Shown: piece by piece, positions 1 through 7,386 of the stretch
Numbering within the stretch: position 1 is the first letter of the stretch
How the letters are laid out: each line of letters starts with the position of its first letter
Assembly (NCBI RefSeq): GCF_015207395.1
Contig: NZ_JADEWX010000031.1
Location: 1-48,809 of the forward strand
DNA length: 48,809 bases
From: Nodosilinea sp. LEGE 07088
GTDB taxonomy: Bacteria; Cyanobacteriota; Cyanobacteriia; Phormidesmidales; Phormidesmidaceae
Direction of reading: 5' to 3'
Program-made: the position numbers and the translations under genes
The notes under the pieces: model-generated
What the model was told of the DNA's origin: nothing
What the model saw: the letters and a program-made list of their open reading frames with translations, nothing else
Databases searched by the model: none

Positions 1-2
1 TC

Positions 3-16
3 TGTATAAGAGACAG
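3..16 (+). other. Sequencing adapter remnant (Tn5/Nextera mosaic end)
   Basis: The 14 bases at positions 3-16, TGTATAAGAGACAG, are identical to the 3' part of the 19-bp Tn5 mosaic end used in tagmentation libraries. The match stops at base 2, and the feature lies at the extreme end of the window. This is best read as untrimmed adapter at a contig edge and not as a genomic Tn5 end. Sequence to its left is unknown, and the first bases should not be interpreted biologically. Confidence 0.9.
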
Positions 17-100
17 CCCAGGAAGGGAACACCCCTCCCCCTCCCAGGAGGATTTGCAGGCAGGGCTTGCTTACTGCAAACGCAAAAGGAAACAGAACCG

Positions 101-385
101 ATGTTTGAATATCTCGAACCCGATGCCAGCGGGGCATCTAATCTGCCGCCGTCTTCGCGCAGCACCCCTCAAGCCCGTCCAGAGCGGGTGCGCCACATGC
201 TCTACGGCAGCCTCGCCGCCATAGATCGCACCATCAAAATCCTCCACGCCCTCGGCTACACCGACCCCAACGATTGGAGCGATCCCATCCCCATGCCGTC
301 CAGCGCACCCGTGGGTGACACAGCCCGGTCGCTTCGGCTCCGCTCAGCGACCGGAGTCGAGATGCCAGCGAGTCATAGAACTTGA
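101..385 (+). pseudogene. Small conserved cyanobacterial protein with truncated or replaced C-terminus
   Basis: Residues 1 to about 67 read like a small family seen in many cyanobacteria, with the core VRHMLYGS followed by IDRTIKILHALGYTDPNDWS and PIP. I know no function for it. The start ATG at 101 follows AAAGGAAACAG, a fair ribosome binding site. After about residue 70 the frame runs into the 30-bp palindrome at 325-354 and a non-homologous tail, ending at 385 inside the IS1-like remnant. The expected conserved C-terminal segment is missing, so the gene looks broken by the same event that inserted the transposase fragment. It may still make a 94-aa hybrid protein. Confidence 0.55.
325..354. 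repeat. 30-bp perfect-arm palindromic repeat (REP-like)
   Basis: Arms CCGGTCGCT (325-333) and AGCGACCGG (346-354) are perfect reverse complements around a 12-nt loop. The core resembles the short interspersed palindromes (GGTCGCTGAGCGGAG-type) scattered in many bacterial genomes. It sits exactly at the junction between the truncated small gene and the transposase fragment. Confidence 0.7.
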
Positions 386-1161
386 GGCGAAACAATCGGA
401 TTCACAAACTGCTTGCCGCAGGCTTTGCACAGGTAGCACTGCTTGCCCCGACGATGGCCATTTTTACCTAGCTTTGGGGAAGTACAGTGGGGGCAAATCA
501 TTACACTCATTACATGGCCGTGGATCTGATCGCCTACATAGGGGGTCAGGTAAGCGGCCATTAGCGCTGGAATTTGCTGCACAAGGCGATCGCGCTTCTC
601 TTCATCCCGCTGTCGCAGAGCGGACAAAATAAGCGCGTTGCTGCTGTGAACACAGACCTCCGCCAGCAGATCTCGCTGAGCGTTTGGCAGATCAGGATTA
701 CGCTGGTGCAGGATGGCCGAGAGAAAATCGATCGCTCCCTGGGTCATGCTGTCGTCGATGGTCTGGAAGCGATCGCGCGCCGTGTAGAACTCAATAAACA
801 TTACCCGTGATACTGGGTGCTCAAACAGCTGACCTACAGCCACGACAAGCCTTTTCAGCATCTCTTGCAGCGGCAGTCGCCAGTACTCTTCGGCGCTAAT
901 CTTTGCCCACAGAGCCGCTACCCGCTCAATGTGCTGCCGTTCCATGGCGTTAAAAATTGCCGCCTTGTCTGGGAAGAACTGGTACAAGGAACCGACTGCC
1001 GTACCCGCCCGTTCTGCAATCTGGTGAGTGGTCGCCGCTTCATAGCCCACCTCGTCGAACACCGCCGCTGCCGCCGCCAAAATTTTTTCGACTCGCTGCT
1101 GCCCCCGCCGCTGCTTGGGCTGGCGACGCAAAGGGCTTGACGAATGCGAGTTTTTTGTCAT
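373..1161 (-). CDS. TetR/AcrR-family regulator with IS1-derived C-terminal extension
   Basis: The start is taken as the ATG at 1161 (MTKNSHSSS). The frame is open further upstream but reads into the divergent gene. The N-terminal TetR helix-turn-helix is clear: VEKILAAAAAVFDEVGYEAATTHQIAERAGTAVG (split here at about residues 24-57) followed by SLYQFFPDKAAIF. The ligand-binding half runs to about residue 217, the usual TetR length. The remaining 45 residues are the IS1 zinc-finger fragment. The gene is divergent from the Rieske oxygenase, with only 52 bp between starts, so autoregulation and control of that oxygenase is the natural inference. The native stop codon seems to have been lost to the insertion. 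Whether the fused protein folds and works is unknown. Confidence 0.8.
   Translation of the reverse strand: MTKNSHSSSPLRRQPKQRRGQQRVEKILAAAAAVFDEVGYEAATTHQIAERAGTAVGSLYQFFPDKAAIFNAMERQHIERVAALWAKISAEEYWRLPLQEMLKRLVVAVGQLFEHPVSRVMFIEFYTARDRFQTIDDSMTQGAIDFLSAILHQRNPDLPNAQRDLLAEVCVHSSNALILSALRQRDEEKRDRLVQQIPALMAAYLTPYVGDQIHGHVMSVMICPHCTSPKLGKNGHRRGKQCYLCKACGKQFVNPIVSPQVL
376..510 (-). mobile_element. IS1-family transposase N-terminal remnant
   Basis: On the minus strand, codons from an internal ATG at 510 encode about 45 residues starting MSVMICPHC, then NGHRRGKQCYLC and CGKQF. This is the CxxC...CxxC zinc-finger N-terminus of IS1-type InsA proteins. The catalytic DDE part is absent, because the homology ends near the palindrome at 325-354 and a stop follows at 373-375. 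The segment is in frame with the upstream TetR gene, giving a readable fusion. It is a decayed fragment and not an active element, and no clear terminal inverted repeat pair was found. Confidence 0.7.
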
Positions 1162-1213
1162 ATTTTTAAAACACGACGAATTTCTCACAATTTTATAGTC
1201 TTGGGAGGCTTTT

Positions 1214-2248
1214 ATGCCGTCTATGCTTCCTGGTGCGCCCTGGCTCGTGGCGCATAAATCGATGCTGCCCATTAACCAGCCGCGCAAAATTTCCCTCTAC
1301 GGTAATGACTATGTAATGTGGAAAGCTGTCAACGGCGATATCCATGCTCTGCCCAATGCCTGCCCACACATGGGGGCCATGCTGTCAGAGGGCTGGTGCG
1401 AAGCCGGCAACGACGGCAGCAGTCGAGTCACCTGTCCGTTTCACGCCCTCGCCTTTGATGCCAAGGGACACACGGTTCTACCCGGTTCGGCCAAGCAAAC
1501 CTTGCCCCAGCTTGAGCCGCTAGAGCTAATTATCCAGGGCGATTTTGTCTGGACCTACGGCGGCTACGAGCCCAAGATACCGATTCCGATTGCCCTTAAA
1601 GACATAGCGGCGAAATATTCCTTTATAGGCCACGCTGCCGATATTACGGTGGAGACAGACTTGCTCAGCATGTTGCTCAACATGCACGACTACAACCACC
1701 AAAACGGCACTCACCGCGACTTGTTTCGCATTAATGAGGTGCAGTTTCACAAATTTATTGACCAGGGCCACGAGTCCCATGCCTACTACGACATGCCCAC
1801 GGCCCCTTACTCTCTCGCTGAAAAACTGCGCCGTCCTGACTTGTTTCTGCTGCCCGAGACCCTCAAGGCACATCTAGAGAACCACTTCCCCTCCCTGGTA
1901 ATTTTTCACGGCAGATCAGCGCTGGGTACCCTTGCCCAGTGTCATCTGTTTGTGCCCGAGGCCGAAAATCGTACCCGTACCTATGTGTTGATGTTTAGTC
2001 AGGCCAAGCACCCGGTATTTAATCTGGTGGGGCGCACCTATCTAAACTTTGCTCAGGTGGTTGTGGAGCAAGATGCCGATATCTTAGGCAAGCTTTACCC
2101 CGATTCACCGCAAACCATTAAGCTCAATAATGAAGTCGGCATGGATTGGGTGCGGCGAAATTTTGCCAGCTTTCCAGAGGTAACGGCACCTGATCTAGGC
2201 AGAGAGAACGATTTACCTAAACCAGAACTTTCAGCCCAGCGCTTATGA
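1214..2248 (+). CDS. Rieske [2Fe-2S] non-heme iron oxygenase, alpha-subunit type
   Basis: This 344-aa protein is preceded by GGGAGG five bases before the ATG. Rieske cluster ligands are visible as C50-x-H52 and C74-x2-H77. A mononuclear iron facial triad is visible as D159-x2-H162-x4-H167. Such enzymes hydroxylate or demethylate aromatic or cyclic substrates using electrons from a reductase and ferredoxin. No reductase gene is adjacent, so it may rely on cellular ferredoxin. The substrate cannot be told. In cyanobacteria related proteins include chlorophyll catabolic (PaO-like) and choline-monooxygenase-like enzymes, but this one lacks an obvious C-terminal membrane anchor. It is divergent from the TetR gene, which probably controls it. 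Confidence 0.88.
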   Translation: MPSMLPGAPWLVAHKSMLPINQPRKISLYGNDYVMWKAVNGDIHALPNACPHMGAMLSEGWCEAGNDGSSRVTCPFHALAFDAKGHTVLPGSAKQTLPQLEPLELIIQGDFVWTYGGYEPKIPIPIALKDIAAKYSFIGHAADITVETDLLSMLLNMHDYNHQNGTHRDLFRINEVQFHKFIDQGHESHAYYDMPTAPYSLAEKLRRPDLFLLPETLKAHLENHFPSLVIFHGRSALGTLAQCHLFVPEAENRTRTYVLMFSQAKHPVFNLVGRTYLNFAQVVVEQDADILGKLYPDSPQTIKLNNEVGMDWVRRNFASFPEVTAPDLGRENDLPKPELSAQRL

Positions 2249-2278
2249 TTGAAGCACACCGTCGATCGGGCTAAGGCC

Positions 2279-3121
2279 ATGGTAAAAGCCGACCTCTACC
2301 AAAACTTACCCACTAGCGACGAGCTCCCCTGCTCTGACGATACGCCCGTGGATAATGAAGATCAGAATCTGCTGCCCAACTACCTGCTGTTTTTACTACA
2401 GCTGCTCTGGGCCAATCGCGATGACTGGTACTTTGGCGTCGATATGGGGGTCTACCACCTCAGTGGGGTAAACCCACGCGTGCCCGTGGTGCCCGATGGT
2501 TTTTTGAGCCTGGGGGTGCCGCGTCGCAAACCCGGCAACAAATCCCGCAAGAGCTACGTGATGTGGGAAGAAGCGGGCACCGTCCCCACCCTGGTGCTGG
2601 AGATGGTCTCCTGGAGCCCCGGCGGCGAGTATGACGACAAATTCGCTATCTACCAAAACCTCGGCGTCCTCTACTACGTGATCTACAACCCCGAGTACTG
2701 GCAGCGCGACCGACACCAGCCCTTTGAGCTGTACAAACTAATCGAGGGCCGGTACCAGCTGCAAATCGGTGAGCCCTACTGGATGCCAGAGGCGGGCCTG
2801 GCGATCGGTCGTGCCCAGGGGCTGCTGGGCGGCATGGAACGCGAGGTGCTCTCCTGGTTTGACCAAAGCGGACATCGCTACCCCTCTGCTGAAGAGCAGG
2901 CTCAGCAATACCTGCTTCAGGTACAGCAGGCCCAAGTCGAGATACAGCAGGCCCAAGTCGAGATACAGCAGGCCCAGGTTGAAGCTCAGCAGGAACGACA
3001 GGCCCGCCTGGATGCGATCGCTCAACTGCACCAGATGGGTTTAACCGCGCCCCAAATTGCCGTGGCCCTAGGGTTATCGCTGGGTACTGTGGAAGAGCGG
3101 CTCAGATACTCAGATAGTTGA
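2279..3121 (+). CDS. Uma2-family (DUF820) PD-(D/E)XK nuclease-like protein
   Basis: The ATG at 2279 is chosen over a TTG at 2249 that abuts the Rieske stop, giving 280 aa. The PD-(D/E)XK-like core shows PDGFLSL, LVLEMVS and DDKFAIYQNLGVLYYVIYNPEY, the usual Uma2 order. After the core comes a coiled-coil segment made by three 21-nt repeats (QQAQVEI units), then a helix-turn-helix-like end, GLTAPQIAVALGLSLGTVEERL (split at about residues 251-272). Uma2 proteins are extremely expanded in cyanobacteria and their substrate is unknown. It may be co-transcribed with the oxygenase 30 bp upstream, though the family usually sits as independent units. Confidence 0.85.
   Translation: MVKADLYQNLPTSDELPCSDDTPVDNEDQNLLPNYLLFLLQLLWANRDDWYFGVDMGVYHLSGVNPRVPVVPDGFLSLGVPRRKPGNKSRKSYVMWEEAGTVPTLVLEMVSWSPGGEYDDKFAIYQNLGVLYYVIYNPEYWQRDRHQPFELYKLIEGRYQLQIGEPYWMPEAGLAIGRAQGLLGGMEREVLSWFDQSGHRYPSAEEQAQQYLLQVQQAQVEIQQAQVEIQQAQVEAQQERQARLDAIAQLHQMGLTAPQIAVALGLSLGTVEERLRYSDS
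2924..2986 (+). repeat. Three tandem 21-bp repeats inside the Uma2 gene
   Basis: Units start at 2924, 2945 and 2966. Units 1 and 2 are identical (CAGCAGGCCCAAGTCGAGATA is the unit; 21 bp) and unit 3 differs at several bases. Each encodes a seven-residue heptad, QQAQVEI or similar, so gain or loss of units would lengthen or shorten the coiled coil by one heptad without shifting frame. Confidence 0.9.
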
Positions 3122-3264
3122 CTTGTGATTGTGCGCTAAGGGAATTTTACCTGGGCTCTAGTACCGAAAGGCAGAAGTAAGAAGGCAGAAGGCAGAACGA
3201 GAACCCCAGGCCTCATAAGGGTTTCCGCGTGAGTAAACAGCTGGGTTATTGCCGCCTCAGAGTA

Positions 3265-3939
3265 CTAGTGACTCGTGCCCTGCCGATGATGGAGCCGGGT
3301 CAGCGCGATTCTAGCGGACTCAGAGACCTGAAAGTGGGAGTCTTTTTCTAGATAGCGCAGGGCAGGTTCGGTTTTTGGGGTGGGCAAATTGCCGAGGGCT
3401 TCGGCCAACCGCTGGCGTACTAGCCAGTCGTCTGACTGGGCAAATTTGAGGATCTCATCCACCGCCTCCAGGTCACCAATCTCGCCGACAGCAGCGATCG
3501 CCGCCTGCTGCATCACTGTTTCGTCGCTTTGCAGGGCCTGCATCAGCACATCGTGGGCGCGGGGGTCTTTGAGGTTGCCCAGCGAAACCGCCGCGCTAAA
3601 GCGCACCAGCCAGTCGGTGTCTTCGTAAAAAGCCCGCACTAGAGTCTCAAAGGCGCGGGGGTCTTCTAGGTAGCCCAGCGCCCCGGCAGCATCAGCCCGA
3701 ATGCCATAGTCGGGGTCAGACTTGAGCAGATTGATCAAAATGTCAAAGGACTCTGCGTCGGGTTTAATACCCAGGGCAAACACCGCCATCGAGCGAATTT
3801 GCAGATTTTTATCGTCGAGGGCTTGTCGAATCAGCGGTGCCGCCTGGGCTGCCGGCACATCCCGTAGCGAAGCTAGCGCCAGCATGCGGTCTTTGGAGTC
3901 TTCGCTTTTGAGCTGGGCAGCAATTTGCTCTAAATCCAT
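3265..3939 (-). CDS. HEAT-repeat (PBS-lyase-like repeat) protein, possibly NblB-type
   Basis: This 224-aa protein is built almost wholly of about six HEAT/PBS-lyase repeats. Recurring elements are AVFALGIKPD, AAGALGYLEDPRAFETL, AAVSLGNLKDPRAHDVL and LAEALGNLPTP. Length and repeat type fit cyanobacterial bilin-lyase-like HEAT proteins, including NblB, which takes part in phycobilisome disassembly during starvation. Many cyanobacterial HEAT proteins of this size have other partners, so NblB identity is only a suggestion. No lyase partner or phycobiliprotein gene is adjacent. Confidence 0.8.
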   Translation of the reverse strand: MDLEQIAAQLKSEDSKDRMLALASLRDVPAAQAAPLIRQALDDKNLQIRSMAVFALGIKPDAESFDILINLLKSDPDYGIRADAAGALGYLEDPRAFETLVRAFYEDTDWLVRFSAAVSLGNLKDPRAHDVLMQALQSDETVMQQAAIAAVGEIGDLEAVDEILKFAQSDDWLVRQRLAEALGNLPTPKTEPALRYLEKDSHFQVSESARIALTRLHHRQGTSH

Positions 3940-4070
3940 GGGAAAGGTGCACTGTGAACGGTCTCCTTCAGTATAAAGAGATGGACAGTGAGGGGGTGAG
4001 GATGGGGAAGGGGAGGAGGCTCAGTTCAAAGTTCAAAGTTGGCCTATCCCTCACTAATTCACCCCCTCTC

Positions 4071-4682
4071 CTACCGTCGCCGCAACCGCCCAAAATGCTC
4101 CTCTCCCTGGCGCGAGGGTACTGAGTTGGCGATCGGGTCTAGGCTAAGGATTTCAAAGTGAGGTTCAAATAATTGATGCACTTCGGCCGGGGTGGTGCCA
4201 AAGGGTGGCCCACCGGAGCGTCGGTGGGTGAAGAATACTGCCAACAATTCTCCCCCAGGGGTCAAAAGATTGGCCACCAGATCGACGTAGGCGGGGCGGA
4301 GGGAGGGGGCGATCGCACAGAAGCAGGTGTGCTCGATCGCATAGGCAAACTGGCCCGCAAACTCGGGCACTAGGTCAAAAATATCTCGCTCTAGTAGCCG
4401 CAGGTTAAGGTTTTGGGCCTGAGTCTGGGCCTCTAGGGCCTGAATTGCTGAGGGGGCAAAGTCAACGGCGGTCACCTCGAACCCCCGCTGGGCGAAAAAA
4501 ATGGCATCGTGGCCGCGCCCAGCCCCAAGCACTAGCGCTGAGCCGACCCTGGGGGCATAAGCAGATGCCAACAATGTCTGGAAAGCGGGGGCTGGCTGGC
4601 CTAAATCCCAGCGGGGGGTACCCGCTTGGTAGCGCTGTTCCCAGGCAGCGGGGCTGAGAGGCGACGGGGTTTGTGCAGTCAC
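4071..4682 (-). CDS. TPMT-family SAM-dependent methyltransferase
   Basis: The GTG at 4682 is selected because GGAG lies eight bases upstream and gives 203 aa, typical for the thiopurine methyltransferase family. The ORF extends upstream but with non-homologous, arginine-rich sequence overlapping the divergent gene. Signatures are WEQRYQAGTPRWDLGQPAPAF near residue 15-35 (TPMT entry motif) and the SAM-binding loop ALVLGAGRGHDA, followed by an acidic VTAVDFA strand. Bacterial members methylate sulfur, selenium or tellurium compounds or halides. The substrate here is unknown. Only 49 bp separate it from the divergent LD-carboxypeptidase gene. Confidence 0.82.
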   Translation of the reverse strand: MTAQTPSPLSPAAWEQRYQAGTPRWDLGQPAPAFQTLLASAYAPRVGSALVLGAGRGHDAIFFAQRGFEVTAVDFAPSAIQALEAQTQAQNLNLRLLERDIFDLVPEFAGQFAYAIEHTCFCAIAPSLRPAYVDLVANLLTPGGELLAVFFTHRRSGGPPFGTTPAEVHQLFEPHFEILSLDPIANSVPSRQGEEHFGRLRRR

Positions 4683-4731
4683 AGATAGCTCCGGTGTATG
4701 CTCGGCATTGGTGTCTTTTAGGGTATCGCGT

Positions 4732-5772
4732 ATGCGACGGCGGCAGCTATTGGGCGGATTGGGCATGGCGACGGCGGGAGTGGCGTTAGGGCAACGGGCC
4801 GTTCCCGCCCAGGGGCATCCAATCTTGAAGCCGCCGCGCCTACGCGAGGGCGATGTAGTCGGCATCGTCAGCCCAGCAGGGGCGACCTTTGAGCGCGATC
4901 GCCTGGATCTGGTGATTGACGCGGTCAAAGCTCTGGGCTTTGTGCCTGAGGTAGCGCCCCACGCCCTGGCCCGCTACGGCTATCTGGCCGGTACCGATAC
5001 CGAGCGGGCGGCAGATCTAAACGCGATGTTCGCCGACTCGGCGGTAAAGGCGCTGCTACCCATTCGCGGCGACTGGGGCAGCGCCCGCATTTTGCCCTAC
5101 CTCGACTACGACACCATTCGTGCCAACCCCAAGGTGTTGATCGGGTTTAGCGATATCTCGGCGTTGCTATTGGGCATCTACGCCCAGACCGGGCTGGTCA
5201 CATTCCACGGTCCCCACGGCATTACCTCCTGGCGACCCGAGCAGGTGGAGCCCCTGCGCCGCATTCTGATCAATGGCGAGGCGCTGACCTACCGCAACCC
5301 GCTGCTGGGGGCCGATCAAGATCGCCTCATGCGCGACCAGGGTCGCCTTCAAACCATCACACCGGGGCAGGCCACTGGGCCACTGCTCGGCGGTAACCTG
5401 TCGGTGATTGCTGGCATTGTCGGGTCGCCCTACCTGCCCGACACCACCGGGGCTATCTTATTTTTAGAGGATGTGGGTGAATCGCCCTACCGCATCGATC
5501 GCATGCTGACCCAGCTCAAGCTGGCCGGGGTGCTCAACGGGCTGGCCGGGTTTGTGTTTGGCCAATGCCAGGCCTGCGGGCCTGGACAAAGCTATGGCTC
5601 GCTAACGCTAGAAGAAATTCTCCGCGACCACATTCAGCCCTTAGGCATACCGGCCTACGGCGGTGCCTGGATTGGCCACGTCGAACCCCTGTGGACGCTT
5701 CCCATCGGTGGCACCCTGACGATGGATGCGATCGCCGGTACCCTGCAAATGCAGTCTCCCGCCGTAGTCTGA
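4732..5772 (+). CDS. LD-carboxypeptidase (peptidase S66), Tat-exported
   Basis: Starting at the ATG at 4732 gives 346 aa and places a twin-arginine signal (MRRRQLLGGLGMATAGVALG) at the very N-terminus. A TTG at 4708 would add eight residues. S66 family features are GDVVGIVSPAG near the mature start, the nucleophile serine region IGFSDISALLLG, the glutamate region FLEDVGESPYRIDRML, and the catalytic histidine in IGHVEPLWTLPIG. The enzyme would trim the terminal D-Ala from tetrapeptides during murein recycling, or hydrolyse MccF-type substrates. Tat export argues for a periplasmic murein role, which is less usual than the cytosolic E. coli LdcA. Confidence 0.87.
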   Translation: MRRRQLLGGLGMATAGVALGQRAVPAQGHPILKPPRLREGDVVGIVSPAGATFERDRLDLVIDAVKALGFVPEVAPHALARYGYLAGTDTERAADLNAMFADSAVKALLPIRGDWGSARILPYLDYDTIRANPKVLIGFSDISALLLGIYAQTGLVTFHGPHGITSWRPEQVEPLRRILINGEALTYRNPLLGADQDRLMRDQGRLQTITPGQATGPLLGGNLSVIAGIVGSPYLPDTTGAILFLEDVGESPYRIDRMLTQLKLAGVLNGLAGFVFGQCQACGPGQSYGSLTLEEILRDHIQPLGIPAYGGAWIGHVEPLWTLPIGGTLTMDAIAGTLQMQSPAVV

Positions 5773-5780
5773 CGGCAAAT

Positions 5781-7352
5781 CTAAGGCCCTGGGGGTGGCA
5801 TCAGCGTCACCAGATCGTGGGGAAAAAACTGAACCGAGGGGTCAGCATCGATTGCTTGCCAATCCGGCGACAGGGTTTTCAGCAGGGCAGAGTCAGGCTT
5901 ATAAACCAACAGGGCACCCTGGGGATGGGCGGTTTGGAGCGCATCGGGGGAGGGTAACACGGGCTCGGATAACAGCCACATCGGCGTCTCTGGCTTGAGG
6001 TAGTAGCTGAGGGAAATCGCCTCCCCTAAGGAAATATGGCTCGGGTTCACGATCACCATGGGGTTGGGCCGCTGGTTGATATCGTTAGCAATCCACCGAT
6101 TAGTGGCACTAAAGCCCTTGTTCGACCAGGTATCGGCACGCCCATAGCTCACCCCTGAGGCCAACCCCAGCGCCAACAGCAGGATGAGTAGCCCCGCCCC
6201 GCCCCGCCGCACCCACCGTTGCGAAAAGGTCAGCCAGTGGGTAATGAGCGCCGCGATCGCAACCGGCATTAGCACCAGGGACGGAAAGAAATATCGGGTA
6301 TTGCGCGACAGCTGCGCGGCCTCAATCACGTCATGACCAATCAGCACCAGGGGAGGAATCAGCAGTCCGCAGCCCAAAAATAGAGCGGTCGATCGCGGGT
6401 AGCTACGCCACAGACAAACTAGGGCGATCGTCCCCAGGCCCAAGACCAAGGCGGCCCCCAGCACCGTCCAGAGGTGGTCATAGGGTAGGTTAAAGTCGAT
6501 TGCTAAGACGCTGTAGTGCATCCCCCAACGCTGGGCCAAATATTCCAGCGGTGCGGGGGCACGGGTCCAGGCCGTTACGGCTTGCAGGCGTTGCCACCGA
6601 CTCACGATCGTCCCAATCCAGGGTAGAAACAGCCCCAACCCTAGGCCCTGGGCCAACCCAAACCCCAGCCAGGCCCTGAGACGGCGTTCACTCAGTACCA
6701 TAAACCCCAGATGGCTCAACCCCAGCAGCACCGTCATCAACGAACCATACCAGGTCAGCCCCAGGGCCAGGCCATAAATAGCCCAATCCACCGGCGACTT
6801 TTGCCGCAGGGCTCGCACCAGGGTGCCATTGGCCAACAGCAGCCCAACTATCCACAGGGTGTACTCGCGGGCCTCCTGGCTATAGACCAAGTGAACCGGC
6901 GACACCGCCAGCAGCGCCATCGCCAGCCAGGCCGTCACAGGTTGCTGGGGAAATAGCTGCCGCGTCAGCCAAAATATCAACGGCAGTGCGATCGCCCCAA
7001 AGATCGCGGCGATCGCCCGATAGCCGCCCACCGATGCCCCAAACAACCGCCCCCAGGCATGGGCCAACAGATAGTATAAGGGCGGGTGTTCAGGGTTGGC
7101 CGATAGCGCCTGCCAGCAGTCAGCCAACGATGGTGTAGGCGGCAGCTGTTGGTAACGCATCAAATCGGCGGCGGTTAGATCAGGGCGATCGGCCACCGCT
7201 TGCTCAACCACTGGCCCTTGATAACCCGCTGTTCGCAGGCTGGTATACACCTCATCATGCCAATAGACCTTGCGGTCTAAATTGGCAAAGCGCAACACTA
7301 AACCCACAGCCACAACAATGAGGGTCAGCCGTTTAATCCAGCCCTGTAGCAA
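5781..7352 (-). CDS. GT39-type polytopic membrane glycosyltransferase
   Basis: This 523-aa protein has many hydrophobic segments. The first loop carries the acidic pair in VYWHDEVYTSLR (D33/E34), as in the ArnT/PMT (GT39, GT-C fold) family, followed by HPPLYYLLAHAW. Such enzymes transfer a sugar from a polyprenyl-phosphate donor to lipid or protein on the outer face of the membrane. The acceptor is unknown. It ends 8 bp from the LD-carboxypeptidase stop (convergent). No polyprenyl-phosphate glycosyltransferase is adjacent to name the donor. Confidence 0.82.
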   Translation of the reverse strand: MLQGWIKRLTLIVVAVGLVLRFANLDRKVYWHDEVYTSLRTAGYQGPVVEQAVADRPDLTAADLMRYQQLPPTPSLADCWQALSANPEHPPLYYLLAHAWGRLFGASVGGYRAIAAIFGAIALPLIFWLTRQLFPQQPVTAWLAMALLAVSPVHLVYSQEAREYTLWIVGLLLANGTLVRALRQKSPVDWAIYGLALGLTWYGSLMTVLLGLSHLGFMVLSERRLRAWLGFGLAQGLGLGLFLPWIGTIVSRWQRLQAVTAWTRAPAPLEYLAQRWGMHYSVLAIDFNLPYDHLWTVLGAALVLGLGTIALVCLWRSYPRSTALFLGCGLLIPPLVLIGHDVIEAAQLSRNTRYFFPSLVLMPVAIAALITHWLTFSQRWVRRGGAGLLILLLALGLASGVSYGRADTWSNKGFSATNRWIANDINQRPNPMVIVNPSHISLGEAISLSYYLKPETPMWLLSEPVLPSPDALQTAHPQGALLVYKPDSALLKTLSPDWQAIDADPSVQFFPHDLVTLMPPPGP

Positions 7353-7386
7353 CCGACGACCTCTTTAGCCAACAAAACCCCTTAGC

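Noticed and set aside
2249-2278. TTG start extending the Uma2 gene to abut the Rieske stop
   Set aside because: The ATG at 2279 fits the family better. The extra residues are not homologous-looking and TTG is a rare start.
3169-3197. AGGCAGAA-type short repeats after the Uma2 gene
   Set aside because: Only a few imperfect copies, a pattern common in cyanobacterial intergenic DNA and without a definable unit.
4683-4928. Upstream extension of the TPMT-like gene to 4928
   Set aside because: It overlaps the divergent LD-carboxypeptidase coding region, is arginine- and proline-rich, and GTG 4682 has a good ribosome binding site at GGAG.
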